A stretch of 64,000 bases of DNA, from positions 30,415-94,414 of the forward strand of contig JAGVAO010000061.1 in assembly GCA_020060235.1 (NCBI GenBank). The letters run 5' to 3'. Positions 9,834 to 19,655 of this stretch are shown in pieces. The stretch is from Anaerolineales bacterium. Its GTDB lineage: Bacteria > Chloroflexota > Anaerolineae > Anaerolineales > Villigracilaceae. Below the pieces are notes generated by a model. It saw only the letters and a program-made list of their open reading frames with translations, ran no database searches and was not told the origin of the DNA. Position 1 is the stretch's first letter, and each line of letters starts with the position of its first letter. The translations under genes and the position numbers were made by a program.

Positions 9834-10994
9834 ATGAAAACCCTTACTGCCCTTTTTAAGAGCAACATCCGCGAATATGGCATGTTGATTGCTCTGGTCG
9901 CCATCATGATTTTCTTCCAATTTGCTACCCAGGGAATCTTGATGCGGCCAATCAACATTACCAACCTTGTGCTACAAAACAGTTACATCATTGTCATGGC
10001 CCTGGGCATGTTGCTGATTATCGTTTCAGGCTGGATTGACCTTTCGGTCGGCTCTGTTGCGGCCTTCGTGGGCGCGATTGCGGCTGTCTTGATGGTCAAA
10101 CTGGGTTTCCACTGGAGCCTGACAATGCTGCTGTGCCTGGTTGCAGGCGCGCTTGTGGGCGCCTGGCAGGGTTACTGGGTCGCTTACGTCAAAATCCCGG
10201 CCTTCATTGTCACCCTGGCAGGCATGTTAATTTTCCGCGGCCTGACCCTGCTCATCCTGCAAGGCGAAGCGGTCGGCCCCTTTCCGGTTGAATTCCAGCG
10301 CTTGAGCACGGGTTTTATCCCCGACATTTTCAACTTTGAAGGTTTTCACATCACGACCATGCTGATAGCGGTCATCATGGTCGTCGGTCTGTTTGTCATG
10401 GACTATCGCGCCCGCCAAAACCAGCTGCGCTACGGCTTTGAAGTCACCCCCATGTACTTTTTCATCGCCAAGAACGCACTCATCTCCGGCGCGATTCTGG
10501 GCCTGTGTTATTTGATGGCCTCGTACAAGGGCCTGCCAAACGTGCTCATCGTCATGGCCGCCCTGATTGCGCTTTTCTCATTCGTGACCAGCCAGACGGT
10601 CATCGGACGCCGCATTTACGCCATGGGCGGGAACGAGAAAGCGGCCCGGCTCTCGGGCGTCAACACCCCGCGCCTGCTCTTCCTGACCTTCGTCAACATG
10701 GGCGTCCTGGCTGCCCTGGCCGGCATGATTGTGGCCGCCCGTCTCAACACTGCCACCCCCAAGGCCGGCGTCGGCTTTGAACTGGATGTGATTGCGGCCT
10801 GCTTCATCGGCGGCGCATCGGCCAGCGGCGGCATCGGAACCATCATCGGCGCGGTGGTCGGCGCCTTCGTCATCGGCGTCATGAACAACGGCATGTCCAT
10901 CATGGGCATTGGCATCGACTGGCAGCAGGCAATCAAGGGCTTTGTGCTCCTGATGGCCGTTTTCTTCGATGTGTATAACAAGAACAAGGGCTAA
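9834..10994 (+). CDS. gguB: Sugar ABC transporter permease (GguB/XylH-like)
   Basis: GWIDLSVGSVAAFVGAI, RRIYAMGGNEKAARLSG, motifs of BPD_transp_2 permeases. Confidence 0.9.
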   Translation: MKTLTALFKSNIREYGMLIALVAIMIFFQFATQGILMRPINITNLVLQNSYIIVMALGMLLIIVSGWIDLSVGSVAAFVGAIAAVLMVKLGFHWSLTMLLCLVAGALVGAWQGYWVAYVKIPAFIVTLAGMLIFRGLTLLILQGEAVGPFPVEFQRLSTGFIPDIFNFEGFHITTMLIAVIMVVGLFVMDYRARQNQLRYGFEVTPMYFFIAKNALISGAILGLCYLMASYKGLPNVLIVMAALIALFSFVTSQTVIGRRIYAMGGNEKAARLSGVNTPRLLFLTFVNMGVLAALAGMIVAARLNTATPKAGVGFELDVIAACFIGGASASGGIGTIIGAVVGAFVIGVMNNGMSIMGIGIDWQQAIKGFVLLMAVFFDVYNKNKG

Positions 10995-11051
10995 AGCCGG
11001 GGTTTAGGCAAAAAATTCCGGCTCGCAAACAACTTGTTTCCTCCTTCAAGC

Positions 11052-11080
11052 GACAGCCCCCGCCTAATGCGGGGGCTGTC
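11052..11080. terminator. Convergent bidirectional terminator
   Basis: GACAGCCCCCGC-CTAAT-GCGGGGGCTGTC between the permease and the convergent lacI gene. Confidence 0.65.
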
Positions 11081-11104
11081 CAGGTTTATTCGGCGGGCTG
11101 TTGG

Positions 11105-12127
11105 TTACGGGGTACTGTTGCGAAGCACCAACTGCGTTTGCAGGGTGACGACCCTCTCAGTTTGTTCCTGGCCTTCAATTTGGGCCAGCAGGGTCTTGAC
11201 GGCTAAAATTCCCGCTTCACGCAATGGATGGGTAACTGTGGTCAGCGACGGGCTAAAATAGGCCGATTCGGTCAGGTCGTCGAACCCGACCACGGCCAGG
11301 TCTTCAGGCACGCGGATGCCATTGGCGTGGCAATAATGCAGCACGCCCAGCGCCATCTGGTCGTTGCTCGCAAAAACCGCGTTCATTTGCGGATATTTTT
11401 GGATAAGTTCGGCAAAAGCGGCCTCCCCGCTGGCCGAAGACCAGTTACCCTGCGACCATTTCTTCGCGCCCGCATCCACCCCGACGTTGGCCAGGGCATC
11501 CTCCCAGCCTTGCCTGCGCTGGCGGGCCTCCAGCCAATCCAACGGGCCGGTAATCAAGCCGATATGCCGCCTTCCAACCGAGAGCAGATATTCGACCGCC
11601 TTGCGCGCCCCGCCGTAATTATCAACGCAAACGCTGGCATAGTTCGGATTGGGCTGGCTCTTCAGGAATACAATCGGAGGACAAAACGAGGGCAACTGCG
11701 ATTGCACCACTTTGACGTTCTCGTTAACATCCGGCGCGGCATAGACAATGCCCTCCACATGGCTGGCAATCAACGTCTCGATGACCGGCACAATGTTGGG
11801 CGTATTAAAACGCGGCAACTCTTTAACCAGCAGCGAGTAACTTGCTTCTTCGCAGGCTTCATTGATGCCGTTCAAGGTTTGCGACACGCCCACATAACGC
11901 AGCCCGGCAATGATTACCCCCAGCGTATAACTACGCTGCTGCACCAGGCTGCGCGCCAGCGCGGATGGGCGGTAGCCCATTTCGGCAATCGCATTTTCGA
12001 CCAGTTCGCGCGTCTCCGGCGAAACATCGGGGCGTTTGTTGATAACCCGCGAAATGGTCTGGGTCGAGACGTTACAGATGCGCGCAATGTCTTTGATGGT
12101 CACTTTTTGAATGCGTTGTTTTGCCAT
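11105..12127 (-). CDS. LacI-family transcriptional regulator, paralog 1
   Basis: VTIKDIARICNVSTQTISRVINKRPDVSPETRELVENAIAEMGYRPS; strong identity to 20699-21721. Confidence 0.92.
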   Translation of the reverse strand: MAKQRIQKVTIKDIARICNVSTQTISRVINKRPDVSPETRELVENAIAEMGYRPSALARSLVQQRSYTLGVIIAGLRYVGVSQTLNGINEACEEASYSLLVKELPRFNTPNIVPVIETLIASHVEGIVYAAPDVNENVKVVQSQLPSFCPPIVFLKSQPNPNYASVCVDNYGGARKAVEYLLSVGRRHIGLITGPLDWLEARQRRQGWEDALANVGVDAGAKKWSQGNWSSASGEAAFAELIQKYPQMNAVFASNDQMALGVLHYCHANGIRVPEDLAVVGFDDLTESAYFSPSLTTVTHPLREAGILAVKTLLAQIEGQEQTERVVTLQTQLVLRNSTP

Positions 12128-12195
12128 AATCCTGTTCCCGGGAATCTTTTTTAACTTGTAATTTCTATTATACCTTTGTTATAATAATATGTGAA

Positions 12196-12215
12196 CGATA
12201 ACGGTAACGATAACA
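12196..12215. promoter_or_regulatory. LacI-family operator between lacI paralog 1 and the UPF0303 operon
   Basis: CGATAACGGTAACGATAACA; matches 6962-6981 and the complement of 20613-20632. Confidence 0.7.
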
Positions 12216-12257
12216 TATACCAAATCTTTATTCCCTGCCCTTTTCAGGAAACCCGCC

Positions 12258-12722
12258 ATGGAAACCACACTAAGCCAGTTATTGCAGGAAGAATCTGAAT
12301 TGCAGTTTGCGCAATTCAACGAACAAACCGCCTGGCAACTTGGCAGCCTGCTGGTAGCGCGGGCAACGGCGCAGGGTTTGCCTGTGACCATTGACATCAT
12401 GCGCGGCGAACAGCAGCTCTTTCACGCCGCCCTCCCCGGCGCCGCCGCTGACAACGACGAGTGGATTAAGCGCAAGGTGCGCGTGGTCTATCGCTTCGGG
12501 CACAGTTCGTTTTATATGGGACAAAAACTGAAAGAACAAGGCAAAACAATCGAAGAAGCGTATCTCATCCCCGAAAGCCTGTTTGCCGCTCACGGCGGCT
12601 GCTTCCCCGTCATCGTGCGCGGTACAGGTGTCGTAGGGGCGGTCACGGTTTCCGGCTTGCCGCAAGAAGATGACCACAAGATGGTCACGCAAGTCATCCG
12701 TGAATTTTTGGCAAAGGAGTAA
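12258..12722 (+). CDS. UPF0303 / heme-degrading-domain-like protein
   Basis: FGHSSFYMGQKLKEQGKTIEE, AAHGGCFPVIVRGTGVVGAVTVSGLPQEDDH. Confidence 0.8.
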   Translation: METTLSQLLQEESELQFAQFNEQTAWQLGSLLVARATAQGLPVTIDIMRGEQQLFHAALPGAAADNDEWIKRKVRVVYRFGHSSFYMGQKLKEQGKTIEEAYLIPESLFAAHGGCFPVIVRGTGVVGAVTVSGLPQEDDHKMVTQVIREFLAKE

Positions 12723-12724
12723 CC

Positions 12725-13891
12725 ATGCAACTTAACCCTGTCATTGCCCTGCTTGGGCGTCGTTTGCGCCTGGCCGTCATCGGCGGAGGCCCTGGCTCGT
12801 TTATCGGCGCAATGCACCGTCAGGCCGCCCGGCTGGATGACCGCTACGAAATTGTCACCGGCATGCTATCGTCGAATCCCGAAAAAGCCCTCCAGGCGGG
12901 AAAAGAACTCGGCTTCGCACCCGACCGCCTGTATACCGATGTAAAAGCCTTGCTCGACGCTGAATCCGCCCGGCCTGACGGCGTCGATGCGGTCGCCATC
13001 ATGACCCCCAACGACAGCCACTTCGACTATTCCATGTGGGCATTGGAGCGCGGCATCGATGTCATCTGCGACAAGCCGATGACCAACACCCTGGTCGAAG
13101 CCGAAGCCCTGCACGCCAAAGTGCAGCAAACCGGCCTGGTCTTTTGCCTGACCCACAACTACACCGGCTACCCGATGGTGCGCCAGGCGCGCGCCATGGT
13201 CGCGGACGGTCAACTGGGCACGATTCGCCTCGTGCAGGTCGAGTACGTCCAGGGCGGCAAAGCGGATGAAGAAAAAGTCTTCTCTCCCGACAACTGGAAA
13301 TTCGACCCCGTGCGCGGCGGCCCCTCGCGCGTCATGGGCGACATCGGCACCCACGCCCACAACCTGACCCGCTTCATCACAGGCCTCGAAGTGGACGAAG
13401 TCGCCGCCGAAATCGGCGCAATCGTGCCGGGCCGCCCAATCCACGACTATGCCGGGGCGCTGCTGCGCTTCGACAACGGCGCGCGCGGCAATTTCTGGGT
13501 CACGCAGGCTGCGGCGGGAGTCGAAAACTGCCTGCGCATCCGCGTCAGCGGCACGAAGGGCAGCCTCGAATGGATGCAGGAATTTCCGCAGGCGCTGACC
13601 TTCAAGCCCCTGCGCGGCCCATCCGAAAACCGCACCCCCAACGGGCCCGGTACGCTCCCGCTCGCGGCGCGCGTCACCCGCCTCGTCGCCGGACACCCCG
13701 AAGGTTTCCCCGACGCCTTTGCCAACCTTTACTCCGACGCCGCCGAAGCCATCGCCGCCCGCCGCGCCGGAACCCAGCCCGACCCGCTCGCCCTGCACTT
13801 CCCCAACTCACAAGACGGCCTGCTGGGTGTGCGCTTTGTGGATGCGGTCATCCAATCCAGCAATTCCAACGGCGCGTGGGTCAAATGCTAA
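12725..13891 (+). CDS. Gfo/Idh/MocA family oxidoreductase
   Basis: GGGPGSFIGAMHRQAA Rossmann start, VAIMTPNDSHFDYSMWALERGIDVICDKPMTNT. Confidence 0.9.
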   Translation: MQLNPVIALLGRRLRLAVIGGGPGSFIGAMHRQAARLDDRYEIVTGMLSSNPEKALQAGKELGFAPDRLYTDVKALLDAESARPDGVDAVAIMTPNDSHFDYSMWALERGIDVICDKPMTNTLVEAEALHAKVQQTGLVFCLTHNYTGYPMVRQARAMVADGQLGTIRLVQVEYVQGGKADEEKVFSPDNWKFDPVRGGPSRVMGDIGTHAHNLTRFITGLEVDEVAAEIGAIVPGRPIHDYAGALLRFDNGARGNFWVTQAAAGVENCLRIRVSGTKGSLEWMQEFPQALTFKPLRGPSENRTPNGPGTLPLAARVTRLVAGHPEGFPDAFANLYSDAAEAIAARRAGTQPDPLALHFPNSQDGLLGVRFVDAVIQSSNSNGAWVKC

Positions 13892-13897
13892 AAGCAA

Positions 13898-13966
13898 ACC
13901 GCCAAGAAACCAAGGAGCCAAGACGCCAAAAACAAAAAAATTCTGGCGACTTGGCCCCTTGGCGGT
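13898..13966. repeat. Short-period inverted repeat (GCCAAG/CTTGGC units)
   Basis: ACCGCCAAG..GCCAAGACGCC...GGCGACTTGGCCCCTTGGCGGT. Confidence 0.7.
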
Positions 13967-13980
13967 AAAAGGATTTTTCC

Positions 13981-14973
13981 ATGACCGAACCCGCCCTCAT
14001 CCTCGTTACCGGCGCGACCGGCAAAGTGGGACAAAACTTCATTGCCCGCCTGCTGGCTGACCCGGCTTTCGACCACTTCAGCGTGCGCGCCCTGTGCCAT
14101 AAGCGCGCCTTCCCGGCTCACCCGCGGGTCGAGAGCGTTTTCGGCTCCATCGAACACCGCGACGTTGTCGAAACCGCCATGCAGGGCGTTAGCCATGTTT
14201 TACACCTCGCCACAGTCAAAGAAACGCCCGAACAAATCATGGATGTGGCCGTCAAGGGACTATTCTGGCTACTCGAAGCCTGCCGCACCAGCCCGACCTT
14301 CCGCCAGTTCATCATGGTCGGCGGCGATGCGGGTATGGGGCATTTCGTCTATCCCCACCCCATCCCCGTCACCGAAACCCAGAAACACTCGGCCTACCCT
14401 GGCTGTTACGCCCTCTCCAAAGTGCTCGAAGAAGTCATGCTTGAGCAGTATTACATTCAATACGACCTGAACGGCTGCTGCCTGCGCGCGCCCTGGATTA
14501 TGGAAAAGGACGATTTCAAATTCCAACTCTCGTTTGGCGAGGACGTTTTTGGCGGCCCCCGCTGGCGGGATTTGGTCGACGCCGAAGCGGCGGATGCCTA
14601 CATCCGGGCCGGGGCCATACCGGTCATGCTCGACCCGGCGCTGGCTCCCGTTAAACGGAATTTTGTCCACGTCCATGATTTAGCCAGCGCCATCCTGGCC
14701 GCCCTCAACCACCCCAAAGCCCGCCAGCAACTCTTCAACATCTGCATGGACGAACCGGTCGATTACGGCGCAATGGGCGCTTACCTGCACGAAACGCGCG
14801 GTTTGCCCCTCGTCGAAATCCAGACCAAATACCACTCCACCTGGCTCGACAACACCAAAGCCAAATTCCTGCTCGGCTGGCGTCCCGAATACGACCTGAA
14901 GCGGATGATTGACGAGGCTTTCGACTACGTCCGCGCAGGCGACGACCCACGCAAAATCTGGTATCCGGGATAA
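13981..14973 (+). CDS. NAD-dependent epimerase/dehydratase family protein
   Basis: ILVTGATGKVGQNFIARLL; YALSKVLEEVMLEQY (YxxxK). Confidence 0.85.
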   Translation: MTEPALILVTGATGKVGQNFIARLLADPAFDHFSVRALCHKRAFPAHPRVESVFGSIEHRDVVETAMQGVSHVLHLATVKETPEQIMDVAVKGLFWLLEACRTSPTFRQFIMVGGDAGMGHFVYPHPIPVTETQKHSAYPGCYALSKVLEEVMLEQYYIQYDLNGCCLRAPWIMEKDDFKFQLSFGEDVFGGPRWRDLVDAEAADAYIRAGAIPVMLDPALAPVKRNFVHVHDLASAILAALNHPKARQQLFNICMDEPVDYGAMGAYLHETRGLPLVEIQTKYHSTWLDNTKAKFLLGWRPEYDLKRMIDEAFDYVRAGDDPRKIWYPG

Positions 14974-15042
14974 GACTGAGGGAAGACCGAAGACGGAGGG
15001 CAAATGGAAACCCTCGGTCGTCCGTCAACCGTCCTCCGTCCC
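14974..15042. repeat. Short-period quasi-inverted repeat (GACGGAGG/CCTCCGTC units)
   Basis: GAGGGAAGACCGAAGACGGAGGG...CCCTCGGTCGTCCGTCAACCGTCCTCCGTCCC. Confidence 0.65.
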
Positions 15043-15051
15043 AAAAAGGAG

Positions 15052-16662
15052 ATGAACATGAACCAAATCGACATCCAATACGCCATCACCAGCGGGAAAA
15101 CCACCCTGGGCATCGAACTCGGCTCGACACGCATCAAAGCGGTGCTGATTGCTGAAAACCATGTCCCCATCGCCTCCGGCAGCCATGAGTGGGAAAACCT
15201 TTACGAAAACGGTGTCTGGACTTACCACCTGGGGGATGTCTGGGCGGGCTTGCAGGATGCCTTCCGCAGCCTGCGGGCCGATGTCAAAACCCGGTACGGC
15301 GTCCCGCTCCAAACCACCGGCGCAATCGGGTTCAGCGCCATGATGCATGGCTACATGGCCTTCGACAAGAATGGCGGCCTGCTAGTCCCCTTCCGCACCT
15401 GGCGCAACACCATCACCGGCCAGGCCGCCGAACAACTGACGCAATTATTCCAATTCAACATCCCGCAGCGCTGGAGCATCGCCCATCTGTGCCAGGCCAT
15501 CCTGAATGGCGAAACGCACATCAACGAAATTGACCACCTGACCACCCTGGCGGGCTATGTCCACTGGAAATTGACCGGCCAGAAAGTGCTTGGCGTGGGC
15601 GAGGCTTCGGGCATGTTCCCGATTGATAGTGCCACCAATGACTGGGACAAAGACAGGCTGGCCCTGTTTAACGCACAACTCGCGGAAAAGAACATCGCCT
15701 GGAAACTCGAAGACATCCTGCCAAAAGTCCTCGTTGCGGGTGAAAACGCCGGGACGCTGACCGCCGAAGGCGCGCAACTGCTCGACCCGGTTGGCGAACT
15801 CAAAGCCGGGATTTCGCTCTGCCCCCCCGAGGGCGACGCCGGAACCGGCATGGTCGCCACCAACAGCGTCGCGGCTCGCACCGGCAACGTCTCGGCTGGC
15901 ACCTCGGTTTTCGCCATGATTGTGCTCGAAAAACCGCTTTCCAGGCTTTATCCCGAAATCGACATGGTCACCACCCCGACCGGCAAACCGGTGGCGATGG
16001 TTCATTCCAACAACTGCACTTCCGACCTGAACGCCTGGGTGGGCCTGTTTGAAGAATTTACCCACGCCCTGGGGATGGAAGTCAGCCAGTCCACACTGTT
16101 CGAGACGCTCTACCAGCAGGCCCTCAAAGCCGACGCCGACGCGGGCGGGCTGCTGGCCTACAACTATGTATCGGGCGAGCACCTGACCTACTTCGAGGAG
16201 GGCCGTCCGCTCTTTGTCCGCACGCCCGAAAGCCGCTTTACGCTGGCAAACTTCATGCGCGCGCACCTGTTCTCCTCGCTCGGCGCGCTGAAAATCGGCA
16301 TGGACATTCTCTTCGAGCAGGAAAAAGTTGGACTCGACCAGATTCTCGGTCATGGCGGCTTTTTCAAGACGCCCCAAGTCGGCCAGAAGATGATGGCGGC
16401 AGCGCTGAACGTTCCCGTCTCGGTTATGTCCACCGCCGGGGAGGGCGGCGCGTGGGGCATGGCCCTGCTGGCCGCGTACCTGCTGAACAAATCGGGCGGC
16501 GAATCTCTCGAAGCCTATCTCAACGAAAAAGTCTTTGCCGCTGAAAACCCCCTGACCATCGCCCCCGACGCTAATGATGTAGCCGGGTTTGCGGCCTTTA
16601 TGGAACGCTACAAGCACGGCCTGGCGATAGAACGGGCGGCGGTGGAAGGGCTGAAAGCGTAA
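15052..16662 (+). CDS. FGGY-family carbohydrate kinase (probable ribulokinase role)
   Basis: [30 protein letters not shown]; lies upstream of araD and araA; start at AAGGAG-spaced ATG. Confidence 0.8.
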   Translation: MNMNQIDIQYAITSGKTTLGIELGSTRIKAVLIAENHVPIASGSHEWENLYENGVWTYHLGDVWAGLQDAFRSLRADVKTRYGVPLQTTGAIGFSAMMHGYMAFDKNGGLLVPFRTWRNTITGQAAEQLTQLFQFNIPQRWSIAHLCQAILNGETHINEIDHLTTLAGYVHWKLTGQKVLGVGEASGMFPIDSATNDWDKDRLALFNAQLAEKNIAWKLEDILPKVLVAGENAGTLTAEGAQLLDPVGELKAGISLCPPEGDAGTGMVATNSVAARTGNVSAGTSVFAMIVLEKPLSRLYPEIDMVTTPTGKPVAMVHSNNCTSDLNAWVGLFEEFTHALGMEVSQSTLFETLYQQALKADADAGGLLAYNYVSGEHLTYFEEGRPLFVRTPESRFTLANFMRAHLFSSLGALKIGMDILFEQEKVGLDQILGHGGFFKTPQVGQKMMAAALNVPVSVMSTAGEGGAWGMALLAAYLLNKSGGESLEAYLNEKVFAAENPLTIAPDANDVAGFAAFMERYKHGLAIERAAVEGLKA

Positions 16663-16718
16663 TTCGATAATTCGATACTCGAATAAAGAATTATCGAATT
16701 ATCAAGTTATCGACTATC
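16661..16718. repeat. Short-period inverted repeat (ATTCGATA/TATCGAAT units)
   Basis: AATTCGATAATTCGATACTCGAATA...AATTATCGAATTATCAAGTTATCGA. Confidence 0.65.
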
Positions 16719-16735
16719 GCACTCCCGGAGAACCC

Positions 16736-17425
16736 ATGCTCGAACAACTCAAAGAACAAGTCTTTCTCGCCAACCTGCAACTCCCTAAACACGGCCTGGT
16801 CACGTTCACCTGGGGCAACGTCTCAGGGATTGACCGGGCCAAGGGATTGGTGGTCATCAAACCTTCGGGCGTTTCTTATGAGACGATGAAAGCCGCCGAT
16901 ATGGTGGTGGTCGATTTGGCAAGCGGCAAGGTGGTGGAAGGTTCACTCAAGCCATCCTCCGATACCCCCACCCATCTCGAACTGTATAAAGCCTTCCCCA
17001 ACCTCGGCGGGATTGTGCATACCCATAGCCGCTGGGCGACCAGTTTTGCCCAGGCCGGGCGCGGAATCACGCCGCTTGGCACGACCCACGCCGATTATTT
17101 CTACGGCGAGATTCCCTGCACGCGCAAGATGACAACGGCTGAAATTCAGGGCGAATACGAAAAGGAAACCGGCGCGGTGATTATCGAGACCTTCCAGGAC
17201 AAAGACCCCGATGCCATTCCTGCGGTGCTGGTGTACAGTCACGGCCCGTTTGCCTGGGGCAAAAGCCCGGACGACGCCGTCCACAACGCGGTCGTGCTGG
17301 AGGAAGTCGCATTTATGAACTTCCACGCCCTGGCGCTCACGCCCGGCCTGCCACCGATGCAGCAGGAATTGCTCGATAAGCACTATTTGCGCAAGCATGG
17401 CAAAAATGCCTATTATGGACAGTAA
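16736..17425 (+). CDS. araD: L-ribulose-5-phosphate 4-epimerase
   Basis: [56 protein letters not shown]; class II aldolase family. Confidence 0.93.
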   Translation: MLEQLKEQVFLANLQLPKHGLVTFTWGNVSGIDRAKGLVVIKPSGVSYETMKAADMVVVDLASGKVVEGSLKPSSDTPTHLELYKAFPNLGGIVHTHSRWATSFAQAGRGITPLGTTHADYFYGEIPCTRKMTTAEIQGEYEKETGAVIIETFQDKDPDAIPAVLVYSHGPFAWGKSPDDAVHNAVVLEEVAFMNFHALALTPGLPPMQQELLDKHYLRKHGKNAYYGQ

Positions 17426-17438
17426 TCCAAAAACCCGT

Positions 17439-17521
17439 ACACGGATTTACGGATAAACACGGATAGAGCATTAAAACTTTAAAAAATCCGTGTTCATCCG
17501 TGTAATCCGTCAAATCCGTGT
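17439..17521. repeat. Short-period inverted repeat (CACGGAT/ATCCGTG units)
   Basis: ACACGGATTTACGGATAAACACGGAT...ATCCGTGTTCATCCGTGTAATCCGTCAAATCCGTGT. Confidence 0.75.
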
Positions 17522-17545
17522 CCCAAAAGAAAAAGGAGACCCTCA

Positions 17546-19057
17546 ATGATTGACTTAACCCAATATGAAATCTGGTTTGTAACCGGCAGCCAACACCTGT
17601 ACGGCCCCAGGACGCTGGAACAGGTGGCCGCCAACTCGCGCGAAGTCGCAGCGGCGCTGGACGCATCGGCAGAAATGCCGGTCAACGTGGTTTTCAAACC
17701 GGTTGTTACCACACCGGAGGCTATCCGGGAATTGTGCCTGGCGGCCAACTCGGCCAAAAACTGCATCGGCCTCATCACCTGGATGCACACCTTCTCGCCC
17801 GCCAAGATGTGGATTTCCGGCCTGTCCCTGCTCAAAAAGCCGTTTGCCCACTTGCACACCCAGTACAACCGTGAAATCCCCTGGGCCGACATCGATATGG
17901 ACTTCATGAACCTGAACCAGGCCGCGCACGGCGACCGCGAGTTCGGATTCATCGGTTCGCGCCTGCGCCTCGAGCGCAAGGTCGTCGTCGGTCACTGGCA
18001 GGATGCCGAAGTCCAGCGCGAACTGGGCGTTTGGGCGCGGGCCGCCGCCGCCTGGGCCGACTGGCAGGGCGCAAAGGTCGCCCGCTTCGGCGATAACATG
18101 CGCGATGTGGCCGTCACCGAGGGCGATAAAGTCCAGGCCCAAATCCAGTTCGGGTATAGCGTCTACGGCTACGGCGTGGGCGACCTGGCCAACGCCGTCA
18201 ACGAAGCCTCCGAAACAGAAATCCAGCAGACGATGCAGGCCTATCTCGACGAGTACGAGGTTGCCCCGGTCCTACGTCCCGGCGGTGAGCGCAATACTTC
18301 CCTGCGGGAAGGCGCGCGCATCGAGGTCGGGATGCGCAACTTCCTGACGGCGGGCAACTTCAAGGCCTTCACCACCACCTTCGAAGATTTGCACGGGCTG
18401 GCGCAGCTGCCCGGCCTGGCCGTCCAGCGATTGATGCGCGACGGCTACGGATTCGGCGCGGAAGGCGACTGGAAAACCTCGGCCCTCGTCCGCGCGATGA
18501 AGGTCATGGCGTCCGGGCTGGAAGGCGGCGTCTCGTTCATGGAAGATTACACCTACCACTTCAGCGCGAGCGGGGACAAAGTTCTCGGCGCGCACATGCT
18601 CGAAATCTGCCAGTCGATTGCCAAATCCGGCGCGAAGCCCAAACTGGACATCCTGCCGCTCTCGATTGGCGGCAAAGCCGACCCGGTGCGTCTCATCTTC
18701 GACGCCAACACCGGCCCGGCCATCGGCGCGTCCATCATGGACATGGGCCAGCGCTTCCGCATGGTTGCCAACGTGGTCGATGTCGTCCCGACCGACGAAC
18801 CGCTGCCCAAACTGCCGGTCGCCCGCGCCCTGTGGCTGCCGCGCCCAAACCTGAAAACCGCCGCCGCTGCCTGGATTTTCGCCGGCGGCGCGCACCACAC
18901 CAGTTTCAGTTATGTCGTAACCGCCGAGCACCTGCGCGATTTTGCTTCGATGGCCGGAATTGAATTCCTGCTCATCGACGAGAAGACCGAAATCGAGGCA
19001 TTCAAGGACAAACTGCGCTGGAACGACCTGTATTTCCACTTCAGCAAAGGGCTATAG
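17546..19057 (+). CDS. araA: L-arabinose isomerase
   Basis: [41 protein letters not shown]-type and GGAHHTSFS motifs. Confidence 0.95.
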   Translation: MIDLTQYEIWFVTGSQHLYGPRTLEQVAANSREVAAALDASAEMPVNVVFKPVVTTPEAIRELCLAANSAKNCIGLITWMHTFSPAKMWISGLSLLKKPFAHLHTQYNREIPWADIDMDFMNLNQAAHGDREFGFIGSRLRLERKVVVGHWQDAEVQRELGVWARAAAAWADWQGAKVARFGDNMRDVAVTEGDKVQAQIQFGYSVYGYGVGDLANAVNEASETEIQQTMQAYLDEYEVAPVLRPGGERNTSLREGARIEVGMRNFLTAGNFKAFTTTFEDLHGLAQLPGLAVQRLMRDGYGFGAEGDWKTSALVRAMKVMASGLEGGVSFMEDYTYHFSASGDKVLGAHMLEICQSIAKSGAKPKLDILPLSIGGKADPVRLIFDANTGPAIGASIMDMGQRFRMVANVVDVVPTDEPLPKLPVARALWLPRPNLKTAAAAWIFAGGAHHTSFSYVVTAEHLRDFASMAGIEFLLIDEKTEIEAFKDKLRWNDLYFHFSKGL

Positions 19058-19067
19058 TGAGCCTCAC

Positions 19068-19106
19068 AAAAAGCGGGATGATGGCAATCGCCACCATCCC
19101 GCTTTT
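19068..19106. terminator. Bidirectional terminator (araA/ssb convergent)
   Basis: AAAAGCGGGATGATGGC-AATC-GCCACCATCCCGCTTTT. Confidence 0.8.
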
Positions 19107-19119
19107 ATTTTGTAATTGC

Positions 19120-19500
19120 TCAGGCCTCATACTCCCCGGCGTCTTCATCCACTTCCATCACCGGTTCATCGGCAGGTTTGCGGTCGAGCATTTGCATTTG
19201 CAAGGCCACAACCTTGGTGAAGTATTTGGTTTCACCTTTTTCGTCATATTTATCGGTCTTCAATCGGCCCTCTATGTACACCAGAGAACCTTTGTGCAAG
19301 TACTTCTCGCAAATCTCGCCCAGCCCGCCCCAGGCCTCGATGTTGACCCATTCGGTATATTCCTTGGTCTCACCGGCGGTCTTCCAACGCTGGGTCACTG
19401 CCAGGCTAAAAGTTGTCACCTTCTTGCCCGTTGGCGTGTAGCGGCTCTCAGGGTCTTTACCCAGGTAGCCCATCAATTGAACGCGATTAAGTGCTGGCAT
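19120..19500 (-). CDS. ssb: Single-stranded DNA-binding protein
   Basis: MPALNRVQLMGYLGKDPESRYTPTGKKVTTFSLAVTQRW; acidic C-terminus; start moved from 19584. Confidence 0.9.
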   Translation of the reverse strand: MPALNRVQLMGYLGKDPESRYTPTGKKVTTFSLAVTQRWKTAGETKEYTEWVNIEAWGGLGEICEKYLHKGSLVYIEGRLKTDKYDEKGETKYFTKVVALQMQMLDRKPADEPVMEVDEDAGEYEA

Positions 19501-19655
19501 GGCTTCCTCCCGAACGAAAAAGAATTTGTACCCGTTTCGGGTAAAATCGTGCTTTTTCTCAGGGCAGGAACGCACAACTTTCACCCGCAGGCATTATATA
19601 AATAGTGTAGGGAGAAAGAAGAAAATGTCAAGCACTTTTTTTCACAACTCTTCCA

